Below, in pieces: positions 8,007-17,065 of a stretch of 64,000 bases of DNA. Origin of the DNA: Nocardioides sp. (GTDB taxonomy: Bacteria > Actinomycetota > Actinomycetes > Propionibacteriales > Nocardioidaceae); assembly GCF_014360585.1 (NCBI RefSeq), contig NZ_JACIXG010000010.1, positions 16,687 to 80,686 on the forward strand, in the 5' to 3' direction. The position numbers and the translations under genes were made by a program. Numbering within the stretch: position 1 is the stretch's first letter; each line of letters opens with the position of its first letter. A model generated the notes under the pieces. The model was given only the letters and a program-made list of their open reading frames with translations. It did no database searches and was not told the DNA's origin.

Positions 8007-10046
8007 ATGACCGACGAAGCGCTCTCTCCAGAGCAGTTCAACGTCGAACTGCGCGACTGGGTCAGGCAGGTCACCGGCAAAGCCGATGGCGGCGCCGGCG
8101 TGGCCATGGCCAGGAGCACCTTCTACCGGCGTACGTCCGGCTCGAAGCTGATGCCGCTCGACGAGCTCATCCGCGTCGTGGGCGGTGCGGTGCCTCGCAC
8201 TCTCGACCCGGCCCACCAGGGCGAGTGGATCCGCAAGAACACCGGCATCTGGCAGTCGAAGTGGTGGAAGGCATACGCCTGGCGTGATCAGCACGTGGGA
8301 CTGGCCGGGTCCATGGCCTCGGGCTCCGCCTCGGCTCAACCGATGCTCGCGCTCGCAGCTGAGACGACCGAGGCGCCGGCGCCCGCCACCAGCTCCCGGC
8401 TGACCTTCCCGCGCGCACGGGTGGCGGTGCTGAGCGGGCTGACGACGGACGCGTCCACGATCCCGCTCATGGACGCGCTCGGCCGATGGCTGGAGAATCC
8501 CGAGTCCAACCTCTTCTTCCTCACCGGCCCCTCGGGCTCGGGGAAGACGATCGAGGCCAGGGAGTGGACCGCGTCGAAGGAGCAGGTGCGCTACATCAGC
8601 CTGCGCGACGGGGCGGTCGACTACGCGGACCTGGTCGACGAGGACCGTTCGCCGATCGTCATCGACGACTTCGACCTGATCTCCTCCAGCGCCGAGGAGC
8701 ACGGCGTCACCCGTCCCGACCTGAGCGAGCTGCGCTCAGCGTTCGGCCGGGGTGGCCGATTCGTCGTGATCAGCAAGCGCAACCTGCAGACCGAGCGCGA
8801 CGAGCTCGCCGAGCAGCTGCGCAGTCCCGCGCGCCTGGAGGATCTCGGCGTCGAGGAAGCCGTGGTCGTACGCGTCGAGCCGATCTCGCCGGTCGAGGTG
8901 CGGGCTCTCGGCGAGGAGCGCGGAGGCGATGAGCGGCTGAACAGCCTGGCCGCCGAGATGGAGCGTGGCGGAGGATTCTTCCCCGCGACGCCGCTCGTCC
9001 TCAAGCAGCTCTACGCCTCCATCGAGGAGGGCGCGCCCGCACCCCGGACGCTGTGGGACGGCTACACCGTCCACCTCAAGCACATCTGCGGTCAGCCCTG
9101 GGACCGGAAGAGCTCGCGCATCCCCAGCAGGGTTCGTTTCCAGACCTACCGCGACATCGCCTGGGACCTGTTCACCGGGATGGACGAGCCGGGTTCGCAG
9201 GAGCAGGATCTGATTCCGGTCCCGCGCGTCTCGGAATGGCTCTTCGCCAACCTGCAGCGTGACCTCGACATCACCAGGCAGCGTGACTTCCTGACGTACG
9301 AATGGATCGCCGACCTGCTCGACCACCCCGAGGTCTTCGGGGTGAGCGGACGGACCAGGGACTCGGTGGAGTCGGCCGAGTTCGCTCACGAGACCTTCTA
9401 CCGCTACTTCGTGGCCGAGAGCATCCGCGACCGGCTGCGCGACGGCCGCGCGATGGCGCTCGACGGTGCCCGCTTCGTCCACATGCACCTCGGCGGGATG
9501 GTGATGAGCTTCCTCAAGGCCGGGTTCCAGCCCGGAGACCTGGACGCGGTGGCCCGGCTGAGCGTGCGCGAGAGCCTGTCCTGGATGGACCGGCTGATCT
9601 GCCTCTACCTGACCGAGGAGCGCGAGGACTACGGAGAGCTCCTCGACCAGGCGCCGGAGCGCTACTGGGACGAGCTGGAGTTCGTGCTGGAGGCCTTCCA
9701 GTCGCTGTTTCTGCGCAAGGCGGCGATGTATCAGCTGGTCCTGCGCGGCCGGGTGCCGGTCGACGGCTACCTCCAGATCCTGGACCGTGAGGAGGACCCA
9801 CGGACCGTCGGCCGAGAGCGCGACGCGCTCCGTGTGGACACCGACATCACCGAGGCGCTGGTCCGCAGGCTCTATCACCCGGTGCTCACGCCGGCGATTC
9901 CGATAACCGCATATCGGCTCGGGCAAATGGGTGATATCACTTGCCTGAGCCATCTTGAAGGTCTCACTGGTCTGCCGCCCACCCACGAGGAAGTGGTGAG
10001 GACGGCGATCCAACGGATCAAGGAGCGCCATGAGCACACTGCCTGA
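8007..10046 (+). CDS. NACHT-like STAND NTPase with HTH-like N-terminal domain
   Basis: 679-aa predicted signal-transduction ATPase. Residues ~8-60 form a helical, HTH-like region (VAMARSTFYRRT, then LDELIRVVGGA), followed by an Ala/Thr-rich linker. The P-loop GPSGSGKT is at 174-181 and Walker B IVIDDFD is at about 217-222. TPLVLKQLY (~327-335) and FAHETFYRYFVAESI (starting at 459) match conserved positions of NACHT modules. The C-terminal third is helical, and its end resembles HEAT repeats. Start ATG 8007 has GAGGGG just upstream; the frame is open to 7929. The stop lies inside the dehydrogenase start region (17-bp overlap). Such ATPases often act in phage defence or regulation; the role here is inferred. 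Confidence 0.75.
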   Translation: MTDEALSPEQFNVELRDWVRQVTGKADGGAGVAMARSTFYRRTSGSKLMPLDELIRVVGGAVPRTLDPAHQGEWIRKNTGIWQSKWWKAYAWRDQHVGLAGSMASGSASAQPMLALAAETTEAPAPATSSRLTFPRARVAVLSGLTTDASTIPLMDALGRWLENPESNLFFLTGPSGSGKTIEAREWTASKEQVRYISLRDGAVDYADLVDEDRSPIVIDDFDLISSSAEEHGVTRPDLSELRSAFGRGGRFVVISKRNLQTERDELAEQLRSPARLEDLGVEEAVVVRVEPISPVEVRALGEERGGDERLNSLAAEMERGGGFFPATPLVLKQLYASIEEGAPAPRTLWDGYTVHLKHICGQPWDRKSSRIPSRVRFQTYRDIAWDLFTGMDEPGSQEQDLIPVPRVSEWLFANLQRDLDITRQRDFLTYEWIADLLDHPEVFGVSGRTRDSVESAEFAHETFYRYFVAESIRDRLRDGRAMALDGARFVHMHLGGMVMSFLKAGFQPGDLDAVARLSVRESLSWMDRLICLYLTEEREDYGELLDQAPERYWDELEFVLEAFQSLFLRKAAMYQLVLRGRVPVDGYLQILDREEDPRTVGRERDALRVDTDITEALVRRLYHPVLTPAIPITAYRLGQMGDITCLSHLEGLTGLPPTHEEVVRTAIQRIKERHEHTA

Positions 10047-10812
10047 GTCGCCGGGTGCACAGCCTCGGCCACCAGTGCTTGTCCTCGGAGCCACCGGCGA
10101 CCTCGGCAGTGCCGTCGCCCGCCGACTGAGCGCCGATGGCACTCCGGTGATCGTGCACGGCTACAGCCGTACGACCGAGCTCGCCTACCTCGCCGACGAG
10201 ACCGGGGCGGTTGCCCGGGTGGAGGCCGACCTGACCACCGACGACGGGGTGGACGCCCTGGCCGAGACGCTCGCCGGGTTCGACACGCTTTCGGGTCTCA
10301 TCAACTGCACCGGCATCAACCCCAGCCCCGACACGGTCGCCGAGATCGAGCGGTCCGAGTGGCAGCACACCCTCGACATCAACCTGACCTCGGTGTGGCG
10401 TACGGCCTCGCTCGCGCTCCCGAAGCTGCGGGCGGCCCGGTCCGGTGCGGTCGTCCTGGTCAGCTCGGTCTTCGGAATCCGTACGCCGTCACGACGGGCC
10501 GCCTACGGCGTCTCCAAGCACGCGCTGACCGGGCTCGCCCAGGCGATCGCGCAGGAGGAGGAGGGCGTCGTCCGGGCCAACGTCGTCGCCCCGGGGCCGA
10601 TGTGGAGCGAGTCTTCCCGGCAGGTCTTCGTCAAGCACGCTCGCAAGGAGGGGGTCACGGTCGACCAGTACATCTCCTACCGGGCGGCGCGCATCCCCGG
10701 GCACCGGTTCGTCACCGCCGACGCCGTCGCCAAGGTCTGTGTCTTCCTCGCCTCTGACGGCGCCAGTGCCATCAACGGGCAGTGTGTGGTCGCCGACGGC
10801 GGCGAGTACTGA
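10030..10812 (+). CDS. Short-chain dehydrogenase/reductase (SDR)
   Basis: 260-aa classical SDR with nucleotide-binding GATGDLG (20-26), an N-[T/C]G-type segment (LINCTGIN) and the catalytic set Ser146, Tyr159, Lys163 (YGVSK). The C-terminus, INGQCVVADGG, is typical of FabG-like members. Its start ATG 10030 has AAGGAG immediately upstream, inside the end of the NACHT-like gene, so it is co-transcribed and coupled. The substrate is unknown. An SDR fused by overlap to a STAND ATPase is uncommon and suggests a functional link rather than fatty-acid synthesis. Confidence 0.85.
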   Translation: MSTLPESPGAQPRPPVLVLGATGDLGSAVARRLSADGTPVIVHGYSRTTELAYLADETGAVARVEADLTTDDGVDALAETLAGFDTLSGLINCTGINPSPDTVAEIERSEWQHTLDINLTSVWRTASLALPKLRAARSGAVVLVSSVFGIRTPSRRAAYGVSKHALTGLAQAIAQEEEGVVRANVVAPGPMWSESSRQVFVKHARKEGVTVDQYISYRAARIPGHRFVTADAVAKVCVFLASDGASAINGQCVVADGGEY

Positions 10813-10834
10813 GGGCCGATCATCGACGAGCCGT

Positions 10835-10885
10835 CGCGACCCGCAGCCTGCAGCTCACGCGAGTTGCGGCTGATCCTGGGTCGCG
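10835..10885 (+). terminator. Hairpin after the SDR gene
   Basis: CGCGACCC (10835-10842) pairs with GGGTCGCG (10878-10885), with further partial pairing inside. It is a possible terminator or mRNA 3' structure; no clear U-tract. Confidence 0.3.
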
Positions 10886-10948
10886 CTGCTTAGGCTTCGC
10901 CTAGCGCCTCCACATGTCTCTTGTTCCCTCCTCAGACTGGCGACAACA

Positions 10949-11608
10949 GTGACCAATCTCTGGCTTGCCATCGATCACGCGAACGATGCGCTGTTCCGCA
11001 CCCCGGACTCCTCCGACATCAGGTCCGAGCTCCTCGATCTAGTGGCCCACACCCCTGGCTGGGGCATCGTCGTGCGTCCTGAGCAGGGGCACGGCGACGT
11101 ACGCCCGGAGCTCGCCTGCGCCGGGCTCCCGGACATCGGCACCGTCGACGAGCTCATCGTCCCCGAGAGGTCGACCGACGCCGTCAAGGTCGGCTTCGAG
11201 GACCACCAGGCGGGCTGCGCGCCGATCGCGCAGGCCTTGCTCGAACGCCTTCCGGGCTATGACCGGGTCTTCCTCGAACCCTACTGCGCGAGCCCGGGCT
11301 GTTTCGACGATCTGGCCGCGCTCGCCGAGCGCTCGGGAGAGGGCGGCATCGTGCTCAAGCTCAAGGTCAACGACGAGGGCATCGCGGCCATCGAGCGCGC
11401 CGACATCGGGAGAGCACCCTGGGTCGCGCGGTCGGACGGGATGAGCTGGGACGACTTCAACGGACGTCTGCCGCACGTCCGATCGCTCGGTGCCGGCGGC
11501 GTGATGGTGGGCCGGGCGGTGTGGGGCGACACGGGCGCGGCCGGTGAGGACGTACTGCTCAAGACCGTCCGCGAGCGGATGCACACGATCGAGCGCATCT
11601 TTGCCTGA
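10949..11608 (+). CDS. Short TIM-barrel protein, LacD/DeoC-aldolase-like
   Basis: 219 aa starting at GTG 10949, with no clear Shine-Dalgarno. The C-terminal half reads like class I tagatose-bisphosphate/sulfofructose-phosphate aldolases: PWVARSDGMSWDDF then GAGGVMVGRAVWGD, the phosphate-binding end of the barrel. IVLKLKV could hold the Schiff-base lysine. It is about 70-80 residues shorter than LacD, the N-terminal half is divergent, and catalysis is unproven. It lies 137 bp downstream of the SDR on the same strand and may belong to the same island. It could instead be a non-catalytic barrel. Confidence 0.55.
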   Translation: MTNLWLAIDHANDALFRTPDSSDIRSELLDLVAHTPGWGIVVRPEQGHGDVRPELACAGLPDIGTVDELIVPERSTDAVKVGFEDHQAGCAPIAQALLERLPGYDRVFLEPYCASPGCFDDLAALAERSGEGGIVLKLKVNDEGIAAIERADIGRAPWVARSDGMSWDDFNGRLPHVRSLGAGGVMVGRAVWGDTGAAGEDVLLKTVRERMHTIERIFA

Positions 11609-11651
11609 TCCGGTCTGCGAGCCGAGGCGCGACGTACAACCAGATTGGCTC

Positions 11652-11657
11652 TAGGCT
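11652..11657 (+). promoter_or_regulatory. -10 box of the GNAT gene (leaderless-type)
   Basis: TAGGCT is followed by exactly 7 nt and ATG 11665; no Shine-Dalgarno is visible. Confidence 0.55.
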
Positions 11658-11664
11658 CGATGAC

Positions 11665-12510
11665 ATGCTGACGACGCGCCAGGGGATCCGCCCGCTGCAT
11701 GCGGGGGATCTGAGTGCGTTCCTGGAGCTGACCGGTCAGGACCCGGTGGTCAACGTGTTCGCCGAATACCGGGCGCGCACCACCAACCTCGAGCCGCGTT
11801 GGCTCGGCGGGGAGATCTGGGGGCGCTGGGACGGTGGCGACCTGGTCGCGGCCTGCCATGTCGGCGCCAACCTGGTCCCGATCCAGGCCACCCAGGAGGA
11901 TGCGTACGCCTTCGGTGAGCGGGCCCGCAACCGCGTACGCACCGTTTCCACGATCGTCGGGCGGCAGCCCGCGGTGCGCTCGCTGTGGAGCGCGATCGGT
12001 GACTCCTGGGGGACACCGCGCGACGAGCGCTGGGAGCAGCCTCACCTCGAGCAGCAGCTGCAGAGCCTGGTCGAGCCGGACCCGTTCGTACGCCGCACGG
12101 TCCGCGCCGACATGGAGGTCCTCTATCCGGCGTGCGTGGCGATGTACACCGAGGAGGTCGGGATCTCGCCCGAGACCGGCGGTGGCCGCGACCTCTACCG
12201 CGCCCGGGTGCTCCAGCTGATCTCGCGTGGCTGGTCCTTCGCACGGATCGAGGACGGCGAGGTCGTCTTCAAGGCAGAGGTCGCCTGCGCGACGCCCGGC
12301 GCCGCCCAGATCCAGGGGGTCTGGGTGCCCGCGCACCGACGCGGCGAGGGCCTGGCCGCCCGCGGGATGGCCGCGGTCTGCGACATCGTCCGCCGCGAGA
12401 TCGCCCCTCGTATCTCCCTCTACGTCAACGAGTGGAACGCCCCCGCCCGCCGCGCCTACGAGCGGGCCGGCTTCCTCGAGACGGCCCGCTTCTCCACCAT
12501 CATGTTCTGA
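11665..12510 (+). CDS. DUF4081 + GNAT acetyltransferase
   Basis: 281 aa. The N-terminal ~110 residues match the DUF4081 type (PVVNVFAEYRAR, LGGEIWGRW, STIVGRQPAVRSLW). The C-terminal ~150 form a GNAT fold with the acetyl-CoA loop around RRGEGLAARGM and ending YERAGFLETARFSTI. In mycobacteria this gene (Rv2867c type) directly follows gcpE/ispG; here the 7.2-11.6 kb island separates them. It probably has its own leaderless promoter. Substrate unknown. The last codons MF* lie inside a 16-bp tandem repeat. Confidence 0.85.
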   Translation: MLTTRQGIRPLHAGDLSAFLELTGQDPVVNVFAEYRARTTNLEPRWLGGEIWGRWDGGDLVAACHVGANLVPIQATQEDAYAFGERARNRVRTVSTIVGRQPAVRSLWSAIGDSWGTPRDERWEQPHLEQQLQSLVEPDPFVRRTVRADMEVLYPACVAMYTEEVGISPETGGGRDLYRARVLQLISRGWSFARIEDGEVVFKAEVACATPGAAQIQGVWVPAHRRGEGLAARGMAAVCDIVRREIAPRISLYVNEWNAPARRAYERAGFLETARFSTIMF

Positions 12511-12549
12511 TCTGGCGATGTTCTGATCTGGCGATGTCCTGATCTGGCT
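12502..12549 (+). repeat. Three tandem 16-bp repeats at the 3' end of the GNAT gene
   Basis: ATGTTCTGATCTGGCG occurs at 12502-12517 and 12518-12533, with a two-mismatch third copy at 12534-12549. The first copy contains the last codons and stop of the GNAT gene. Probably a slippage-derived duplication. Confidence 0.85.
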
Positions 12550-12554
12550 GTGTT

Positions 12555-13562
12555 CTAGGAGTACGCGCGCCAGGCTCGCTCGCAGTCAGCGGCCTCGCAG
12601 CGTACGAGCCAGGGCGTGCCGCTGTTCGGGTGGGACCGCATCAGGATCCGGGTGTTGGTCTCCCAGGCGTACGCCCACAGCCCGTTCGGGTTGCGGTAGG
12701 TGGTCAGCAGGGTGCCGCGGAGACTGCGGCGGCGGACCACGTCGGCATGGTTCTGGTGCTCGATCGCGTTGGTCGCGAAGCGGGCGCCGTCGGGTGAGAA
12801 CGACGCGACGGCCTCCGAGCACCCGCGCCAGAGCGTCGTGGCGGGCGCGGTGACGGTCGAGACCACCGAGCAGGCGTCGATCCGCGACGGGTCCTTGGTG
12901 TAGGTCGCCAGCCGGTTGGTGGCGAAGCTGCCTGCGTACGCCGCCCGGGAGGCGATCGTCTTGACCGTGCCGGCCTTCCAGTCCCACACCAGCGTGCGCG
13001 GGGTGCTGTAGCCGCCCAGGAGCACGCGGGTGCCGCTCACGTCGATCGGATCGGGCCTGGTGGATCCCCTGAAGGTGTGCCGGGCGACGACCGCGCCGGT
13101 GGTGGCGCTGCGTACCTGGGCCTGGATCCCACCGCTGCTCAGCGTCGCCGTGTTGAGCAGGTGGCGGCCGTCGGCCGACATCCTGGCCTTGTCCGCGTAG
13201 TACATGTCGGTGAGCGACCTCTGCGCGACATCGAGCTGCACCCGGATGATCCGGTCGATGTTGCGGTTGCGGACCCGCAGCACGAACCCGCTCCCTGAGC
13301 GGCCCAGAAGGGTGAACTCGTCGAGGTCGTCGCCGACGAGGGCGACCGGTGTCTTCATGCCGGTCGCCGGGTCGACCACCGAGACCGACGCGGACGACGG
13401 ACGGTGCAGGTAGGGAACCGTCGGGCTCTCGCCGATGGGCAGCGGAAGGGGACGTACGTCGACGGTCGGAGCCGCCGCAGAAGCCGGTGTCGTCAGTGAG
13501 ACCGGGAGCATGAGAGCAACGAGGATGGCCGTGGCCAGTGCCGGGATTCGGATACGTCTCAT
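12555..13562 (-). CDS. Secreted beta-propeller-like protein of unknown function
   Basis: 335 aa from ATG 13562: MRRIRIPALATAI, a hydrophobic core and an Ala-rich cleavage region (TPASAAAP) make a Sec signal peptide. The mature part has repeated sheet-like segments with blade-type phrases (MSADGRHLLN, FSPDGARFATN, VWDWKAG), so a WD40/TolB-like propeller is likely. Five Cys lie in the C-terminal half, including the end (CEAADCERAW). The frame is open upstream to 13601. Convergent with GNAT and divergent from proS. No enzyme motif is recognised. Confidence 0.7.
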   Translation of the reverse strand: MRRIRIPALATAILVALMLPVSLTTPASAAAPTVDVRPLPLPIGESPTVPYLHRPSSASVSVVDPATGMKTPVALVGDDLDEFTLLGRSGSGFVLRVRNRNIDRIIRVQLDVAQRSLTDMYYADKARMSADGRHLLNTATLSSGGIQAQVRSATTGAVVARHTFRGSTRPDPIDVSGTRVLLGGYSTPRTLVWDWKAGTVKTIASRAAYAGSFATNRLATYTKDPSRIDACSVVSTVTAPATTLWRGCSEAVASFSPDGARFATNAIEHQNHADVVRRRSLRGTLLTTYRNPNGLWAYAWETNTRILMRSHPNSGTPWLVRCEAADCERAWRAYS

Positions 13563-13638
13563 GCAGGTATGACGCGTGCAGGTGAGGGGCGGTTGCAACA
13601 CGCTCCCAACCGGTTCGCGGGAGCGGTCCGGTGCGCCG

Positions 13639-13644
13639 TACGCT
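13639..13644 (+). promoter_or_regulatory. -10 box of proS (leaderless-type)
   Basis: TACGCT followed by 7 nt and ATG 13652; no Shine-Dalgarno. Confidence 0.5.
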
Positions 13645-13651
13645 TGCCCGC

Positions 13652-15412
13652 ATGATCGCCCGTATGTCGACCCTGTTCGTGCGGACTCTTCGTGAGAGTC
13701 CCGCGGACGCCGAGGTCGCGAGCCACAAGCTGCTTGTCCGTGCCGGCTACATCCGCCGCGCCGCTCCGGGGATCTACTCCTGGCTGCCGCTGGGGCTGCG
13801 CGTGCTCGGCAAGGTCGAGGGGATCATCCGCGAGGAGATGGCCGCGATCGGGTCCCAGGAGGTGCACTTCCCCGCGCTGCTGCCGCGCGAGCCCTACGAG
13901 GCGAGCGGCCGCTGGACGGAGTACGGCGACGGCATCTTCCGGCTCCAGGACCGCAAGGGAGCCGACTACCTGCTCGGCCCCACGCACGAGGAGATGTTCA
14001 CGCTCCTGGTCAAGGATCTCTACGGCTCCTACAAGGACCTGCCGCTGGCGATCTACCAGATCCAGACGAAGTACCGCGACGAGGCGCGCCCCCGCGCGGG
14101 GCTGCTGCGCGGGCGCGAGTTCATCATGAAGGACTCCTACTCCTTCGACTACACCGACGAGGGTCTCGAGGCCGCCTACCAGGCCCACCGTGCGGCGTAC
14201 GTCAAGGTCTTCGACCGCCTCGGGTTCGAGTACGTCATCGTCAAGGCGACCTCCGGTGCGATGGGCGGCTCGGCCTCCGAGGAGTTCCTGGCCGTCTCCG
14301 AGGCCGGCGAGGACACCTTCGTCCGCTCGCCCGGTGGCTACGCCGCCAACGTCGAGGCGGTCACGACCTTGGCCCCCGAGCCGATCTCCTACGAGGGCGT
14401 GCCCGCCGCCCACGCCGAGGACACCCCCGACACCCCGACGATCCAGACGCTGGTGGACCACCTCAACGAGGCGTACCCGCGCGAGGACCGTCCCTGGGAG
14501 GCCGGCGACACGCTGAAGAACGTGCTGCTGACGCTGCGCCACCCCGACGGGACGGTCGAGCCGCTCGCCGTCGGCGTGCCCGGCGACCGCGACGTCGACA
14601 TCAAGCGCCTCGAGGGGCAGCTGGAGCCGATCGAGGTCGAGCCCATGGACGACGTGGAGCTCAAGAAGCACCCCGAGCTGGTCAAGGGCTACATCGGCCC
14701 TCAGGCGCTGGGGGAGTCCTCGGCTTCGGGGATCCGCTACCTGGTCGACCCGCGCGTGGTCACCGGCACCCGCTGGGTCACCGGCGCCAACGTCGAGGGC
14801 AAGCACGTCATCGATCTGGTCGCCGGCCGCGACTTCACCCCCGACGGCACCATCGAGGCCGCCGAGGTGCGTGAGGGCGACCCCGCTCCTGACGGCTCCG
14901 GCCCGCTGACGCTGGCCCGCGGCATCGAGATGGGCCACGTCTTCCAGCTGGGCCGCAAGTACGCCGACGCGCTCGGGCTGCAGGTCCTCGACGAGAACGG
15001 CAAGCTCGTCACGGTCACCATGGGCTCCTACGGCATCGGTGTCACCCGTGCCGTGGCCGCCGTCGCCGAGGGCACCCTCGACGACATCGGTCTGGCCTGG
15101 CCCCGCAACGTCGCTCCGTACGACATCCACCTCGTCGCCACCGGCAAGGACGCCGCGATCTTCGAGGCCGCTTCGATGCTCGCCGGTGAGCTCGAGGCCG
15201 CCGGCATCGATGTGCTCTACGACGACCGCCCCAAGGTCTCGCCCGGTGTGAAGTTCAAGGACGCCGAGCTCATCGGCGTCCCGACCATCGTCACCGTCGG
15301 CAAGGGCCTGGTCGAGGGCAAGATCGAGGTCAAGGACCGTAAGAGCGGCGAGAGGACCGAGGTCGCTCTCGACGACGTGGTCGCTCACCTGACCGAGGTC
15401 GTCCGCGGCTGA
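13652..15412 (+). CDS. proS: Prolyl-tRNA synthetase
   Basis: 586-aa bacterial-type ProRS, class II. Motif regions include the [12 protein letters not shown]-terminus, [31 protein letters not shown] (motif 2 area) and [10 protein letters not shown] (motif 3). A long insertion between motifs 2 and 3 (about 220-400) is the editing domain typical of the bacterial form. ATG 13652 gives MIARMSTLF, matching mycobacterial ProRS; the upstream GTG 13631 is less likely. It is followed by a 108-bp palindrome that probably ends transcription. Confidence 0.96.
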   Translation: MIARMSTLFVRTLRESPADAEVASHKLLVRAGYIRRAAPGIYSWLPLGLRVLGKVEGIIREEMAAIGSQEVHFPALLPREPYEASGRWTEYGDGIFRLQDRKGADYLLGPTHEEMFTLLVKDLYGSYKDLPLAIYQIQTKYRDEARPRAGLLRGREFIMKDSYSFDYTDEGLEAAYQAHRAAYVKVFDRLGFEYVIVKATSGAMGGSASEEFLAVSEAGEDTFVRSPGGYAANVEAVTTLAPEPISYEGVPAAHAEDTPDTPTIQTLVDHLNEAYPREDRPWEAGDTLKNVLLTLRHPDGTVEPLAVGVPGDRDVDIKRLEGQLEPIEVEPMDDVELKKHPELVKGYIGPQALGESSASGIRYLVDPRVVTGTRWVTGANVEGKHVIDLVAGRDFTPDGTIEAAEVREGDPAPDGSGPLTLARGIEMGHVFQLGRKYADALGLQVLDENGKLVTVTMGSYGIGVTRAVAAVAEGTLDDIGLAWPRNVAPYDIHLVATGKDAAIFEAASMLAGELEAAGIDVLYDDRPKVSPGVKFKDAELIGVPTIVTVGKGLVEGKIEVKDRKSGERTEVALDDVVAHLTEVVRG

Positions 15413-15419
15413 CCCACCC

Positions 15420-15527
15420 CGCCGAATCGGTAGCTCTGGCGGGCCGAATCTGTAGTTGTGGGCGATGAAACTAGAGTTTCGTCGCCCACAAGTACGTTCT
15501 CGGCCCGCCATTTCTACCGACTCGGCG
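15420..15527. repeat. 108-bp near-symmetric palindromic element
   Basis: Two 53-nt arms (15420-15472, 15475-15527) separated by 2 nt; I count 43 of 53 positions paired. Arms begin CGCCGAATCGG and end CCGACTCGGCG. It sits between the proS stop and the next promoter. A MITE-like or REP-like element acting as terminator is the likeliest reading. Confidence 0.8.
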
Positions 15528-15553
15528 ATCGGGGGTGAGGCAAGATCGATCCC

Positions 15554-17065
15554 ATGACGGGGCTCAGGGTTCTTGACCGTACGCTCGCCGGGCGGGTGAT
15601 GAGCGCCGCGGAGGCGGCCGAGCAGATCGGCCCGGGGGAGACCGTGGGGTTCTCGGGATTCACCGGGGCCGGGCATCCGAAGGCGGTGCCGGCGGCGCTG
15701 GCGCGACGTGTGCGGGCGGCTCATGAGCGTGGCGAGGAGTTCCGGGTCCAGGCGTGGACCGGCGCCTCGACGGCGCCCGACCTCGACGGCGTCCTCGCTG
15801 AGGCGCACGGGCTCTCCAAGCGGCTGCCCTACAACGGCGACCCGCTGCTACGCCGGCAGATCAACTCGGGGGAGGTCGAGTACGTCGACGTACATCTGTC
15901 CCACGTCGCCCAGCACAGCTGGTTCGGCTTCTACGGCGACCTCGACGTCGCCGTCGTCGAGGTGGCGGCGATCCTCCACAACGGGCTGCTCGTCCCCTCC
16001 TCGAGCGTGGGGAACAACAAGACCTGGCTGGAGAACGCCGACAAGGTGATCCTCGAGGTCAACAGCTGGCAGCCGCGAGGGTTCGAGGGCTTCCACGACA
16101 TCTACTACGGCACCCGCCTGCCGCCCCAGCGGGCGCCGATCCAGCTGACCACGCCGATGCAGCGGATCGGCGACCCCTACCTCCGGGTCGACCCGGCGAA
16201 GGTGGTCGCCGTCGTCGAGACCGACCAGCCCGACCGCAACACACCGCTTCGTCCGGTCGACGACGACAGCCGCGCGATGGCGGACCTCCTCGTGGACTTC
16301 CTCCGGCACGAGGTACGCAACGACCGGCTGCACCGGAGCCTGCTGCCGCTCCAGGCCGGCGTCGGCAACGTCGCCAACGCGGTCCTGGCCGGCCTCCAGG
16401 AGAGCGAGTTCGAGCACCTGACGGCCTATACCGAGACGATCCAGGACGGCCTCCTCGACCTCCTCGACTCGGGCAAGCTGATCGGCGTCTCGTCGACGTC
16501 CTTCGGGCTCTCCGAGGAGGGTGCCCGGCGGTTCAACGACGACATCCACCACTACAAGGGCCGGATCCTGCTGCGACCGCAGGAGATCTCGAACCATCCT
16601 GAGGTCGTGCGGCGGCTGGGTCTGATCGCGATCAACGGCATGGTCGAGGCCGACATCTACGGCAACGTGAACTCCACCCACGTCGCCGGCTCCTCGATCG
16701 TCAACGGCATCGGCGGCTCGGGTGACTTCGCCCGCAACGCGTATCTCAACTTCTTCGTCTCCGCCTCGACCGCCAAGAACGGCGCGATCTCCTCGATCGT
16801 GCCCTTCGTCAGCCACGTCGACCACACCGAGCACGACGTGCAGGTCGTGATCACCGAGCAGGGACTGGCAGACCTGCGCGGACTCTCGCCGCGGGCACGG
16901 GCGCGGAAGATCATCGACCGCTGCGCGCACCCCGACTACCGCGACCGGCTCGCCGACTACTTCGAGCGCGCCCAGCGCGGGCGTCCCGATGCCATGCACA
17001 CGCCGCACCTGCTCGGTGAGGCGCTCTCCTGGCACCGCTCCTACGTGGAGACCGGACACATGTGA
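15554..17065 (+). CDS. Acetyl-CoA hydrolase / succinyl-CoA:acetate CoA-transferase family
   Basis: 503 aa, the length of class I CoA-transferases of the AarC/Cat1/ScpC branch. Visible are FSGFTGAGHPKAVP near the N-terminus, YTETIQDG with the presumed catalytic Glu at residue 294 (the position reported for AarC), and GGSGDFARNAYL plus EQGLADLRG near the C-terminus. It moves CoA between succinate and acetate or propionate in central carbon metabolism. CAAGAT 7 nt before ATG 15554 is a possible -10. Which acid it prefers is not visible. Confidence 0.88.
   Translation: MTGLRVLDRTLAGRVMSAAEAAEQIGPGETVGFSGFTGAGHPKAVPAALARRVRAAHERGEEFRVQAWTGASTAPDLDGVLAEAHGLSKRLPYNGDPLLRRQINSGEVEYVDVHLSHVAQHSWFGFYGDLDVAVVEVAAILHNGLLVPSSSVGNNKTWLENADKVILEVNSWQPRGFEGFHDIYYGTRLPPQRAPIQLTTPMQRIGDPYLRVDPAKVVAVVETDQPDRNTPLRPVDDDSRAMADLLVDFLRHEVRNDRLHRSLLPLQAGVGNVANAVLAGLQESEFEHLTAYTETIQDGLLDLLDSGKLIGVSSTSFGLSEEGARRFNDDIHHYKGRILLRPQEISNHPEVVRRLGLIAINGMVEADIYGNVNSTHVAGSSIVNGIGGSGDFARNAYLNFFVSASTAKNGAISSIVPFVSHVDHTEHDVQVVITEQGLADLRGLSPRARARKIIDRCAHPDYRDRLADYFERAQRGRPDAMHTPHLLGEALSWHRSYVETGHM

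Noticed and set aside
15420..15527. Possible CRISPR or attachment site
   Set aside because: Only one palindrome, no repeat-spacer periodicity, no cas or integrase gene nearby.
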